Origin: Burkholderiaceae bacterium | Lineage (GTDB): Bacteria > Pseudomonadota > Gammaproteobacteria > Burkholderiales > Burkholderiaceae_A | Assembly (NCBI GenBank): GCA_018882785.1 | Contig: VERI01000001.1 | Span: forward strand, 372,001-436,000 | Direction: 5' to 3' | Length of the DNA: 64,000 bases | In this document: positions 8,133-17,078 of the stretch, piece by piece | Layout: every line of letters starts with the position of its first letter | Position numbering within the stretch: the first letter of the stretch is position 1 | Program-made: the position numbers and the translations under genes | Notes under the pieces: model-generated | Databases searched by the model: none | Seen by the model: only the letters and a program-made list of their open reading frames with translations | What the model was told of the DNA's origin: nothing

Positions 8133-9482
8133 GTGACGTATCTGTTTCATCGCAATAGCACCAAGACGTTTCCCTTGGTAGAGACAGGTGATGGGTGCTG
8201 GATGATCGACCGCTCGGGCCAACGATATTTGGATGCCTGTGGCGGTGCTGCAGTCAGTGGCCTGGGGCATCGGTCAGGCCGGGTCATTCAGGCAATCCAG
8301 GATCAGCTTCAGCACCTGGCGTATGCCCACACCAGTTTTTTCTCTACTGCGGCTGCCGAGTCGTTGGCAGAGCGGCTGGTCGGACTGGCGCCGTTTTTCG
8401 GAAGTGATCAGGCGAGTCGACTGGAGCGTGTCTTCATCGTATCGAGCGGATCTGAGGCTATTGAAGCCGCCATTAAGCTTGCACGACAGGTCGCAATTGA
8501 GCGTGGTGAGCATAATCGGACACAAATCATTGCACGCAGGCAGAGCTATCACGGCAACACGCTAGGCGCATTGGCTGTGAGCGGTAATGCCGCACGACGA
8601 AAACTATTCGATGGTTTTTTGTTTCCTGCCCATCATGTGAGCCCCTGTTATGCCTATCGTGGCATGCGGCCAGATGAGACGGAGACAGAGTATTCCGATC
8701 GACTCATTAGCGAGTTTGAATCCGCAGTTTTAGAAATCGGCCCCGAGCGGGTATTGGCATTTTTCGCGGAAACGGTTGTCGGCGCTACGCTGGGCGCGGT
8801 TCCGGCGACTGCGGGGTATTTTCAAGGTATCCGGCGTATCTGTGATCGATACGGAATTCTTCTTGTGTTGGATGAAGTGATGTGCGGTATGGGCCGAACG
8901 GGATCTCTGTTTGCCTACGAACAGGAAAACGTTCAGCCGGATATGGTCACCATCGCTAAGGGCCTCGGGGCGGGCTATCAGCCGGTCGCAGCGCTGATGG
9001 TTTCTCAACGTATCCATGATGCAATTGCCCAAGGCAGTGGGGCTTTTCAGCATGGTCAGACCTATGTGGGCCACCCGGTCGCCTGCGCGGCGGCATTGGC
9101 CGTGTTAGATGTGATGCAGCAGGAGCAGCTTGTGCTCCCGGTGCATGCGAAAGGACTGCGGCTTGATCAGCTGTTACGCGACAGACTTGATCACCATCCA
9201 GCAATTGGCGATATTCGGGGCCGAGGTCTGATGGTCGGTATTGAGCTTGTTCAGAATCGATTGACGAAAGCCCCCTTCGATCCGGCCGCCCGAGTTCACG
9301 CCAAGGTCAAGCAACATGCCATGGAGCATGGATTATTGTGTTATCCCATGGGCGGAACAATCGACGGCACCTCTGGGGATCATGTGCTGCTCGCACCGCC
9401 TCTGATCGTATCGAATGACGAGCTCGAGATGATTGCTGACCGGATCAGTGCTTCAATCTCTGCAGTGATTGAGGCGCTATAA
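8133..9482 (+). CDS. Class III PLP-dependent aminotransferase
   Basis: A 449-residue fold-type I aminotransferase of class III (omega-amino acid or diamine type). The PLP-binding residues are visible: SSGSEAIEAAIKLAR (phosphate loop, residues ~105-118), LDEVMCGMGRTG with Asp247, and TIAKGLGAGY with the Schiff-base Lys276. The predicted reaction is transfer of a terminal amino group to pyruvate or 2-oxoglutarate, producing a semialdehyde. The start is GTG. Its stop overlaps that of the convergent aldehyde dehydrogenase gene by six bases, a pairing that would suit amine or omega-amino acid degradation. Precise substrate unknown. Confidence 0.88.
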   Translation: MTYLFHRNSTKTFPLVETGDGCWMIDRSGQRYLDACGGAAVSGLGHRSGRVIQAIQDQLQHLAYAHTSFFSTAAAESLAERLVGLAPFFGSDQASRLERVFIVSSGSEAIEAAIKLARQVAIERGEHNRTQIIARRQSYHGNTLGALAVSGNAARRKLFDGFLFPAHHVSPCYAYRGMRPDETETEYSDRLISEFESAVLEIGPERVLAFFAETVVGATLGAVPATAGYFQGIRRICDRYGILLVLDEVMCGMGRTGSLFAYEQENVQPDMVTIAKGLGAGYQPVAALMVSQRIHDAIAQGSGAFQHGQTYVGHPVACAAALAVLDVMQQEQLVLPVHAKGLRLDQLLRDRLDHHPAIGDIRGRGLMVGIELVQNRLTKAPFDPAARVHAKVKQHAMEHGLLCYPMGGTIDGTSGDHVLLAPPLIVSNDELEMIADRISASISAVIEAL

Positions 9483-11054
9483 AATCACGGTACGAGACTG
9501 CTCTCGCATGTATTGTGGAAGATAGTAAAACGAGCCGATTGCCTTGCCGGTGGTACCGCTTCCTTTCCAGCCCCCAAAGGGCTGATAGCCAGGCCAGGCA
9601 CCTGTTGTCGCACCCTGCGGCCGGTTGACATAGGTTGTGCCTGCCTCAATCTGGTTGTGAAAAATCCGAGTCTCTTCGGCGTTTCCATAAAATCCTGCGG
9701 TGAGTCCATATTCAGTGCGGTTAGCCAAAGCGATTCCCTCAGAGAGGCTGCCCACAGCGCCGATGAGCACCAAAGGAATAAATTTTTCTTCTCTCCATAG
9801 CCGGTAATCAAGATCTGCCTGACCGATGGTTGGCGCGACAAAGTAGCCGCGATCTCGTCCTTTATCAGTGAGGATCTGACCGCCTGTCAGGATGCGGCCG
9901 TGGGATAACAAATTCTGGCTGCATTGCTGATAGCGCTCGTATGCGGCCTGATTGATTACTGGCCCCATCCAGCACTCTTTTTGGGTTGGGTCTCCCACGA
10001 CGATGTCTTCCGTAATCTTGACGAGTCGTTCCTGCAGGGCTTCAGCGACTTTTCGAACGACATAAACCCGGGATGTCGCTGAACATTTCTGGCCTTGCAG
10101 GCCAAAGCTTGAGCGCATGATGCCAAGCGCAGCCCGCTCCAGATCAGCATTCTCGGTGACGATGACCGCATTTTTGCCGCCCATCTCGGCAATGCATGGC
10201 CTGGGAAAACGACCAGTCGCGAAGTGACGGAAGATCTCCATTCCGACCTGGTAGGAGCCGGTGAATGTAATGCCGCAGACAGCCTCATGTCGGGCCAAGG
10301 CAGAGCCCGCTATGCTCCCTGAGCCCGAGATGTGGTTGAGCACGCCGGGCGGAAGGCCTGCATCTCGGAACGCTTCCATCAGCAGGCACCCAGACAGTGC
10401 GGTATCACTGGCCACTTTAAATACGGCGGTATTTCCAGCAACCAAGGCCGCACCGATTGGACCTCCCGCCAGAGCGAACGGGAAGTTAAACGGTGCAATT
10501 ACTGCCCATACGCCATAGGGTCTAAGCACGGTGCGGTTTGTGCTGGTGTATCCCGATAGTGGATCATTGGGAAGAGTGCGGTCAAATCCGTCGTTGCGCT
10601 CCATCTGATCGCAGTACCAGAGAATCAGATCTGCGGTTTCCTGGACCTCTCCCAGAGATTCCATACGATTTTTTCCAACCTCCAGGGCAACTGCCGCAGA
10701 AATATCGTAGACCCGCTCTTCAATGATATGTGCGGCCTTACGCAGAATGTCTACCCTCTGGCGCCAGTCAGTGGCGGCCCAGTCTGCAGCGGCATTTTGG
10801 GCTGAGCGAACGGCCTGATCGACCTGATCGAGGCTGGCGTTCGGAAAGCGACCGATCAGCCAGTCGCGGTTAATTGGGGATCGGACCTCGAAGCTATCGG
10901 CAGCGCCCACGGCCTGCCCGTTGATCCACATCTTGTGGTCCTTTCCGAGCCAAGATGCTTTGATAGTCTCGACCGCCACATCAAAGCGCGCATGCAGTTC
11001 GGCTGGAGGATCAAACATCGTTGAGTAGGTGAGCTTAAATGGCTTATTCGTCAT
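9477..11054 (-). CDS. Aldehyde dehydrogenase, P5C dehydrogenase-like
   Basis: A 525-residue NAD(P)+-dependent aldehyde dehydrogenase. It resembles 1-pyrroline-5-carboxylate (glutamate semialdehyde) dehydrogenases: APFNFPFAL with oxyanion Asn190, EMGGKNAVIV with general base Glu290, and GQKCSATSR with nucleophile Cys324. The C-terminal TTGAWPGYQPFGGWKGSG is also P5CDH-like. There is no PRODH domain. It is the third gene of a leftward operon; its start overlaps the end of the dedA gene by 11 bases. It could oxidise the semialdehyde made by the aminotransferase that converges on it. Family is sure, the physiological substrate is inference. Confidence 0.88.
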   Translation of the reverse strand: MTNKPFKLTYSTMFDPPAELHARFDVAVETIKASWLGKDHKMWINGQAVGAADSFEVRSPINRDWLIGRFPNASLDQVDQAVRSAQNAAADWAATDWRQRVDILRKAAHIIEERVYDISAAVALEVGKNRMESLGEVQETADLILWYCDQMERNDGFDRTLPNDPLSGYTSTNRTVLRPYGVWAVIAPFNFPFALAGGPIGAALVAGNTAVFKVASDTALSGCLLMEAFRDAGLPPGVLNHISGSGSIAGSALARHEAVCGITFTGSYQVGMEIFRHFATGRFPRPCIAEMGGKNAVIVTENADLERAALGIMRSSFGLQGQKCSATSRVYVVRKVAEALQERLVKITEDIVVGDPTQKECWMGPVINQAAYERYQQCSQNLLSHGRILTGGQILTDKGRDRGYFVAPTIGQADLDYRLWREEKFIPLVLIGAVGSLSEGIALANRTEYGLTAGFYGNAEETRIFHNQIEAGTTYVNRPQGATTGAWPGYQPFGGWKGSGTTGKAIGSFYYLPQYMREQSRTVIL

Positions 11055-11706
11055 GGCGTGGTCTCCGTTTTATTTTTTCTAATATCGCTCTACCTGCGAC
11101 CCAGACAGCGGGCAGTCCTGGAACAATGATCATGGCCAGAGTCACCAGGGTGAAATTTGCCTTTACCCATGCAGTCTCTCCAACCAGATAACCCAGGGTC
11201 GTCAGGCTGGTGACCCAGAGCAGCCCGCCAAGAATGTTGTAGGTTAAAAACTTTGCTGCATTCATCTCGGCAATTCCCGCGACAAAAGGAGCAAATGTTC
11301 TCAAAAATGGCAGGAAACGAGCAATCACGATGGTCAGAGGACCATACCGCTCGTAAAACGCATGGGTACGGTCGAATGCGCGTCGATTAAACCATCGAGA
11401 CTGTTCCCAGGAAAACACCTTTGGCCCGACGCGACGACCAATACTGTAGTTCAGAGCGTCTCCGAGAATGGCAGCGGCGCTGAGCAGCACCAGCAGCAGA
11501 TCGAGCCGCATTCCGCCGACAGCGGCAACAGCACCGGCAACAAAAAGAAGAGAATCACCGGGTAGAAAGGGCATGATAACGAGCCCTGTTTCCACGAAGA
11601 TAATGAGAAACAAGGCCGCATAAATCCACACGCCCCAGTCCTGTGCGATTGCAGGCAGGTAGCGATCCAGATGAAGGAAGACCTCGAGAAATCCAAGTTC
11701 TAACAT
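11044..11706 (-). CDS. DedA family membrane protein
   Basis: A 220-residue inner-membrane protein of the DedA/VTT (SNARE-associated) family, implicated in lipid scrambling or carrier recycling and membrane homeostasis. The conserved early segment VETGLVIMPFLPGDSLLF includes the membrane-embedded acidic residue, and RFLPFLRTFAPFVAG carries the family's conserved Arg pair. The ATG at 11706 was chosen over an upstream in-frame start because it begins the canonical N-terminus and lies just past the stop of the preceding gene. It sits between the 2-hydroxyacid dehydrogenase and ALDH genes in one operon. Confidence 0.9.
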   Translation of the reverse strand: MLELGFLEVFLHLDRYLPAIAQDWGVWIYAALFLIIFVETGLVIMPFLPGDSLLFVAGAVAAVGGMRLDLLLVLLSAAAILGDALNYSIGRRVGPKVFSWEQSRWFNRRAFDRTHAFYERYGPLTIVIARFLPFLRTFAPFVAGIAEMNAAKFLTYNILGGLLWVTSLTTLGYLVGETAWVKANFTLVTLAMIIVPGLPAVWVAGRAILEKIKRRPRHDE

Positions 11707-11716
11707 GGGGCGTGTC

Positions 11717-12664
11717 TCAGTGCGATTCGAGAACTGGGGTGAGGAGCCGACCTGTTGAGAAAAATGACAACAGGTTATCGAGCAGCAAACGCTCCATGGC
11801 AAGGCGTGTCTCGTGGGTGCCGCTACCGATATGTGGCGTGATCACTACCTGATCACATTCCATGAATCCGCTGGGGATACTGGGTTCATCTGTAAAGACA
11901 TCGAGTCCAGCACCAGCGATTATTTTCTGCTGCAGAGACTCCAGCAAGGCGTCCTCATCGATGACCAGACCCCGAGAGATATTAAAGAGATATCCGTGCG
12001 GACCGAGTGCAGCCAGCACGTCTCGATTGACCAGATGTCTGCTGTGCGGGCCCCCTGATACCGCCACCATCAGAAAGTCTGCCCAGCGGGCGAGAGACAT
12101 GGCAGAGGACTCATAGGGGTACGGGCAGTCAGACAGGGGTCGGCGATTGTGATAACGAATCTCCATTTGAAAGCCAAGCGCCCGTTGGGCGATCGCGCTA
12201 CCGATTTTCCCCATGCCCAATATGCCCAGCTTTTTTCCGCTTACACGTGTTGCGAGTGGAAACGGACCACCTCGCCATTTTCCACTCCTGGCGAATCGAT
12301 CTGCGGCGCTGATTTTACGGACGGTATCGATTATCAAACCGACGGCAAGATCGGCCACACAGTCGGTCAGTACATCGGGCGTCGAGGATACAGAAATGCC
12401 CCGATCTCGGGCGATATCGAGGTCGATCTTTTCGACGCCGATCCCACGGCATGCGATGACCTTCAGATTTGGGAGCTTTGAAAGAAGTGTCTTTGACGCT
12501 CCGATGGGGGCAATGGTGATCAGCCCATGAAATCGATGCCCCTCTGACACGAGAAAAGTCTCCGGGTCTGCCTGCTCTGAGAGCAGGCTCACCTTAAATG
12601 CGGCCTGGATGTCTGCCTCCCCGGCTGGGGAGAGGCGCCCCACCTGCAAAATCTCTTGGCTCAT
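11717..12664 (-). CDS. D-2-hydroxyacid dehydrogenase (glyoxylate/hydroxypyruvate reductase type)
   Basis: A 315-residue NAD(P)H-dependent dehydrogenase of the D-isomer-specific family, interconverting 2-oxo and D-2-hydroxy acids. The Rossmann motif GILGMGKIGSAIA lies near residue 150, with HNRRP downstream suggesting NADPH preference. The catalytic Arg (SGGPHSRHLV/NISRGLV region), Glu (FTDEPS) and His (ITPHIGSGT) are all present. First gene of the leftward operon with dedA and the ALDH, divergent from queC. Confidence 0.88.
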   Translation of the reverse strand: MSQEILQVGRLSPAGEADIQAAFKVSLLSEQADPETFLVSEGHRFHGLITIAPIGASKTLLSKLPNLKVIACRGIGVEKIDLDIARDRGISVSSTPDVLTDCVADLAVGLIIDTVRKISAADRFARSGKWRGGPFPLATRVSGKKLGILGMGKIGSAIAQRALGFQMEIRYHNRRPLSDCPYPYESSAMSLARWADFLMVAVSGGPHSRHLVNRDVLAALGPHGYLFNISRGLVIDEDALLESLQQKIIAGAGLDVFTDEPSIPSGFMECDQVVITPHIGSGTHETRLAMERLLLDNLLSFFSTGRLLTPVLESH

Positions 12665-12756
12665 CGTCTGTGGTCCGGGCTTAAACCGGGGGCATTTTTA
12701 ATATGCACGATCTTAAATTAAAGCCTGCTGGTTTGCCTGGCGTAAACTTGGGTCCC

Positions 12757-13464
12757 ATGGCAGCAAAACCGGCGGTTGTTCTTTTGAGTGGGGGTCTGGA
12801 TTCCACGACTGTTTTGGCGTACGCACGGCGTGAGGGCTATGCGTGTTATGCCTTGAGCTTTTGCTATGGTCAGCGCCACAGGTTCGAGCTCGACTGTGCG
12901 AAGCAGATTGCCATTGATTGTGGCGCAGTCCGTCATGTGGTGATTGACTTCGATCTGCGTCAGTTCGGGGGTTCCGCACTAACGGATGAGATTCCGGTTC
13001 CCAAAGCCTTGCGTATTGCCGAGGCAGCACCAACGATTCCCGTAACCTATGTTCCAGCCCGAAATACCATTTTCCTGGGCTTTGCACTGGCCTGGGCCGA
13101 AACCTTACAGTCAAGTGATATCTTCATTGGCGTAAATGCGATGGATTATTCCGGCTATCCAGATTGTCGTCCTGAATTTATTGATGCCTTTATTCAGATG
13201 GCAAACCTGGCCACCAAGGCCGGGGTCGAAGGGCGGTCTCAGATGCAGATTCATGCGCCGCTTATGCGGCTGTCTAAGGCGGAAATAATTCGACTTGGAG
13301 CGTCACTGGGGGTTGACTACGCATTGACCAGTAGCTGCTATGACCCGTTGCCATCCGGGAAGCCCTGCGGGCAGTGTGATTCCTGTCTTCTGCGTGCAAG
13401 GGGTTTTGAGCAGGCGGGGCTTGAAGATCCGCTTTTAATTAGACACGGGGCGCCGCGGGCGTGA
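12757..13464 (+). CDS. queC: 7-cyano-7-deazaguanine synthase QueC
   Basis: This enzyme converts 7-carboxy-7-deazaguanine to preQ0 with ATP and ammonia in queuosine biosynthesis. The PP-loop motif [10 protein letters not shown] is at the very N-terminus, FCYGQRH follows, and the zinc site is formed by SSCYDP and PCGQCDSC (four Cys). The start at 12757 gives the usual N-terminus; an upstream in-frame ATG at 12703 would add 18 residues and sits 10 bases after a GGGGG, so it cannot be excluded. The stop overlaps the next gene's ATG (TGATG). Confidence 0.93.
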   Translation: MAAKPAVVLLSGGLDSTTVLAYARREGYACYALSFCYGQRHRFELDCAKQIAIDCGAVRHVVIDFDLRQFGGSALTDEIPVPKALRIAEAAPTIPVTYVPARNTIFLGFALAWAETLQSSDIFIGVNAMDYSGYPDCRPEFIDAFIQMANLATKAGVEGRSQMQIHAPLMRLSKAEIIRLGASLGVDYALTSSCYDPLPSGKPCGQCDSCLLRARGFEQAGLEDPLLIRHGAPRA

Positions 13465-14555
13465 TGGTGCAGCGCTTGATTTCTGCGGCTGCAGGGTTTG
13501 AGTCTGCGGTAAAGGTCGACGCGCTTCCTGCGGACCATCGGGCCAGACGGCTGCATGGCCATAGTTTTCTTGCTCGGGTGCGGCTCTTGCCTGCGGAGGG
13601 CTGGGAGGAGTTCTCAGGCGCTGCCGTGGATCAGTTGCGATCGAAACTGGTTCAGACCGTTGCGCCATTTGATTATGCTTATCTGAACGAGATTTTAGAG
13701 ACGCCCACAGACGAGAATATTGCGCGATGGATTCGTGCGCAGCTGGGGTATTCCGGCATCCAGCAGGTGGGCATTCAGAGCACGCATCACTCGGGAGTAG
13801 ACCTGGATGCTCAGGATCGGGCACATGTCTGGCGTCGCTACCGTTTTGAGGCCGCCCATCAATTGCCCAAGGTACCGGCTGGCCATAAGTGTGGGCGAAT
13901 GCATGGCCATGGATTTGAGGTCATTATCCACGCGCATTCACCGCTCGAAGGGCGCGATCTCGGAATTGATTTCGATCAGATTGACGCCTACTGGGCGCCA
14001 TTACATCAGGAATTGCATCTGGCCTGCCTAAACGATATTCATGGGCTCAGTAATCCCACCAGCGAAATGATTGCGGGATGGATCTGGAATCGTCTTAAAC
14101 CATGTATGACCGATCTAAGCTGGGTAACGGTGTATGAGACCGCCAGTTGTGGCGCCCATTTTGATGGCAGGCTCTATCGGATTTGGAAAGAAATTAGTCT
14201 GGATAGTGCGGTTCAACTGTCGCAGGCACCGGTCAATGATCCTCGTCGCCGTATCCACGGGCACACCTATACCCTGAGATTACATTTAAGTGCCCCGTTG
14301 GATCAGGTGATGGGATGGACAATCGATTTTGGAGACGTAAAAACCCGATTTGATCCAATCTTTAGACAAATTGATCATCATCCTCTGCATGAGTGCCTCG
14401 GACTGAAACAGGCCGACTGTACATCCTTTGCCCAGTGGCTTCGAGATGAAACGAGTCAGGTCATCCCGGAACTTGATCGCATTGATCTATACGAGACCCC
14501 GGGCTGTGGCGTGATTTTGTCCTGGGGCGGAGACGCGCCAGCCCTACCGATCTAG
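13464..14555 (+). CDS. queD: Triple-domain QueD (three tandem PTPS-fold domains)
   Basis: A 363-residue protein with three consecutive 6-pyruvoyl-tetrahydropterin-synthase-fold domains (~5-115, ~120-240, ~245-355), whereas ordinary QueD (6-carboxytetrahydropterin synthase) has one of about 120-150 residues. Each domain keeps an HGH motif (31-33, 147-149, 265-267). Domain 2 has the full zinc site (His132 in FEAAH, His147, His149), the nucleophile Cys143 in HKCGRMHGH and substrate-anchoring Glu225 in YET, but has His185-Leu186 where Asp-His is expected. Domain 3 has the Asp304-His305 pair and Glu344 but Val250 and Arg261 at the first His and Cys positions. Domain 1 has Val16, Ala27, Asp70 and Tyr71 and no YET. 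The active site of rat PTPS is intersubunit, so domains 2 and 3 could form one complete site. GTG at 13461 is an alternative start. It lies between queC and queE. Confidence 0.9.
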   Translation: MVQRLISAAAGFESAVKVDALPADHRARRLHGHSFLARVRLLPAEGWEEFSGAAVDQLRSKLVQTVAPFDYAYLNEILETPTDENIARWIRAQLGYSGIQQVGIQSTHHSGVDLDAQDRAHVWRRYRFEAAHQLPKVPAGHKCGRMHGHGFEVIIHAHSPLEGRDLGIDFDQIDAYWAPLHQELHLACLNDIHGLSNPTSEMIAGWIWNRLKPCMTDLSWVTVYETASCGAHFDGRLYRIWKEISLDSAVQLSQAPVNDPRRRIHGHTYTLRLHLSAPLDQVMGWTIDFGDVKTRFDPIFRQIDHHPLHECLGLKQADCTSFAQWLRDETSQVIPELDRIDLYETPGCGVILSWGGDAPALPI

Positions 14556-14558
14556 CCG

Positions 14559-15197
14559 ATGACTTACGCCGTTAAAGAGATCTTTTATACCCTGCAGGGA
14601 GAGGGCATTCAGGCGGGCCGGCCGGCGGTCTTTTGTCGGTTTGCAGGCTGCAATTTATGGAGTGGCCTTGAGCGCGATCGGGCGACGGCAGTCTGCCGTT
14701 TTTGCGACACGGATTTTGTCGGTACCGATGGTCCCGCAGGGGGTAAGTTTGAAACTGCATCGGCACTGGCCGATGCAGTACATGGTTGTTGGCAGGGGCA
14801 GGAGGCTTCGGGGCAGAAGTTTGTGGTGTGCACGGGGGGAGAGCCTTTGCTTCAGCTCGATACCCCACTCATCGAGGCATTACACCGACATGGATTTGAG
14901 ATTGCTGTTGAGACGAATGGGACGCTATCCGTGCCAGAGGGCGTTGATTGGATTTGTGTGAGTCCCAAGTCCAATGCACCACTGATTCAGACCTCCGGCC
15001 ACGAACTCAAGCTCGTCTATCCTCAGCCGGATGCAGATCCTGAGCGGTTTGGCTCCCTGGACTTTCGCCACTTTTTGCTTCAGCCGATGGACGGTCCAGA
15101 TCGGCACAGAAATACGGAACTTGCTGTCGCCTATTGCAAGGCCTATCCTCGGTGGCGACTGAGTCTGCAGACCCATAAGATATTAAATATTCCCTGA
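14559..15197 (+). CDS. queE: 7-carboxy-7-deazaguanine synthase QueE
   Basis: A 212-residue radical SAM enzyme that contracts 6-carboxytetrahydropterin to 7-carboxy-7-deazaguanine. The N-terminal YTLQGEG substrate motif is followed by a cluster-binding pattern with an extended loop, CNLWSG...CRFCDTDF, as in QueE proteins with a modified CX14CX2C-type spacing. TGGEPLLQ and ETNGT are the usual SAM-binding segments. It starts three bases after the queD stop and completes a queC-queD-queE operon making preQ0; queF and tgt are not in the window. Confidence 0.93.
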   Translation: MTYAVKEIFYTLQGEGIQAGRPAVFCRFAGCNLWSGLERDRATAVCRFCDTDFVGTDGPAGGKFETASALADAVHGCWQGQEASGQKFVVCTGGEPLLQLDTPLIEALHRHGFEIAVETNGTLSVPEGVDWICVSPKSNAPLIQTSGHELKLVYPQPDADPERFGSLDFRHFLLQPMDGPDRHRNTELAVAYCKAYPRWRLSLQTHKILNIP

Positions 15198-15203
15198 CTA
15201 AAC

Positions 15204-17042
15204 TCAGCAGATAGAGGCCGGTGGCTTTAGTCGACCCGTCGACACCAGTATGCGGTCAAGGCCAGGGTGCGCCCTGTACACGGTAAGGCCCTTGAGCCCG
15301 GCCTTCCATGCCTGCATGTAAAGCGCTTGAACTTTTTTAACGGGGTATTGCTCGGGAAGATGCATTGTCTTTGAAATCGCGGAGTCGATCTGCTTCTGTA
15401 CTGCAGTCATCATCTGGAGTTGGGCCGTTGGTGTGATCTCTAAGGCCGATAGAAAAAATTCCGGTAAATCGTCTGTGGGTCCAAACAGAGATTGATAAAG
15501 ACGCCAGGCGTAATTCTCTACCTCGTAGGTTGTATACGAGCAATCACAATTTCTTTTTCGCCGCATATAGGTCCAGTCATAGGCGGGCTCAATTCCATTC
15601 GATGTATTGTCTGCAAATGCGAGGCTGACTGTGCCGGCAGGAGCAATTGACAGCAGGTGACTATTTCGAATGCCAAATTTAGCAATCTTCCGCTTTAATG
15701 ACTGCGGCAATTTACTTGCAAATGTGCCCTCAGCCAGGTAGCGCGCTGGATCAAACATTGGAAATGCGCCCTTTTCCTGGGCAAGCGCAATCGATGCGTT
15801 GTAGGCCGCATCGCGCATATGACGGGCGATCTTCTCGGCCATAGTCCGGGCCTCCCGCCTGTCATAGCGGAGTCCGAGCATGATGAGCGCATCGCCGAGT
15901 CCGGTAAATCCTACGCCAATACGTCGCTTTGAGAGTGCCTCTTGTCGCTGGCGTTGGAGCGGCCAGGTCGTGAGGTCTAACGCGTTATCGAGCATGCGGA
16001 CTTGCAGGCCAACAGCGTTGGACAATTCAGCAAAATTTAAGGCTGGCTGCCCGTGCTTTCCGAAGGGGTTGATTACAAACTTTGGCAGGATCAGCGGTCC
16101 AAGATCACACGACCCATAAGGGGGAAGGGGCTGTTCTCCGCAGGGATTGGTAGATTCGATTGACTCGCAGTATCGAAGATTATTGGACTTGTTTATGGTG
16201 TCGATAAAGAGAACACCGGGTTCGGCAGTGTCATAGGCGGTCTCGGTGAGAAGCTCGAGAATGCCTCTCGCAGAGACTGTCTGGTAAACCCATAGTCCAT
16301 CCTCTTGACGTTGACGTGCACCTGCGCCGACTGCAGCCATACCTGGCCTGGCCCGATGAATCAGAGGCCAGGGCGCATCGCGGCCGATTGCATCCATGAA
16401 TTGATCAGAAATTGCGACGGAGACATTAAAGTTTCTCCATCGGCCGGGGTTCTTCTTTGCAGTGATGAATTCAATTACATCCGGATGATCGATGCGCAGG
16501 ACACCCATCTGGGCGCCTCGGCGGGCGCGGCCACTCTCAATGTCGGCACAAGATCTATCAAACAGGTCGATGGCCTCGCATGGCCCTGAGGCCCGTGCCG
16601 AAGTGCTGTCCGCTTCAGCACCGCGGGGTCGAATGCGAGAAAAATCAACTCCAACACCGCCACCTTGGCGTAACGTCTCTGCAGACTCACGAAGCGCCTC
16701 GGCGATTCCCGGAAGGCCATCCCGATCAGCCCCTTGATCGCAATCTCCGATCGGCAGAACAAAGCAATTAAGAAGGGTTGACTGAAGTCCGGTGCCAGCG
16801 GCATGCATAATCCGCCCCGCGCCAATTGCCCCTCGGCGCAAATTGGCAAGAAAAAGCCTCTGCATCTTAGCTTGCTCGGTGTGGTGTTCTACCGATGCCA
16901 GTGCCCGTGAGACGCGAATAAAGACCTCATCGGCTGTATGTTCGTTTTGATAAAGGTATTTTTCCGCCAGAACATCACGGCTGATGGCCTGCGGCGGCAC
17001 TTGTCCGCCGTATGATCCCCGAGGTCTGCGATCGCTCATCAT
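15204..17042 (-). CDS. nrdJ: Class II (adenosylcobalamin-dependent) ribonucleotide reductase
   Basis: A 612-residue reductase converting ribonucleotides to deoxyribonucleotides using a B12-derived thiyl radical. The redox pair is Cys93 (TLLNCFVLP) and Cys312 (GSCDLG), and the radical site is NPCGE with Asn299, Cys301 and Glu303. C-terminal motifs SIAPAGTVSLAFAD and SNGIEP support the class. The protein is compact for NrdJ and ends in a single Cys (PPASIC) without a visible C-terminal CxxC pair, normally used to regenerate the active site. No frameshift is seen downstream. The two Met codons at the start are both possible; no strong ribosome-binding site. It converges on queE. Confidence 0.9.
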   Translation of the reverse strand: MMSDRRPRGSYGGQVPPQAISRDVLAEKYLYQNEHTADEVFIRVSRALASVEHHTEQAKMQRLFLANLRRGAIGAGRIMHAAGTGLQSTLLNCFVLPIGDCDQGADRDGLPGIAEALRESAETLRQGGGVGVDFSRIRPRGAEADSTSARASGPCEAIDLFDRSCADIESGRARRGAQMGVLRIDHPDVIEFITAKKNPGRWRNFNVSVAISDQFMDAIGRDAPWPLIHRARPGMAAVGAGARQRQEDGLWVYQTVSARGILELLTETAYDTAEPGVLFIDTINKSNNLRYCESIESTNPCGEQPLPPYGSCDLGPLILPKFVINPFGKHGQPALNFAELSNAVGLQVRMLDNALDLTTWPLQRQRQEALSKRRIGVGFTGLGDALIMLGLRYDRREARTMAEKIARHMRDAAYNASIALAQEKGAFPMFDPARYLAEGTFASKLPQSLKRKIAKFGIRNSHLLSIAPAGTVSLAFADNTSNGIEPAYDWTYMRRKRNCDCSYTTYEVENYAWRLYQSLFGPTDDLPEFFLSALEITPTAQLQMMTAVQKQIDSAISKTMHLPEQYPVKKVQALYMQAWKAGLKGLTVYRAHPGLDRILVSTGRLKPPASIC

Positions 17043-17078
17043 GATTGAGTGCCGAAGGGGCCAAGCGTGAGGCGTTAG

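Noticed and set aside
12665..12756. Possible preQ1 riboswitch before queC
   Set aside because: The region lacks the conserved preQ1-I sequence elements, and the gap to the divergent dehydrogenase gene is short.
15180..15210. Frameshift that could have removed the C-terminal Cys pair of NrdJ
   Set aside because: The bases after the stop belong to the end of queE in all frames and no Cys-rich coding continues.
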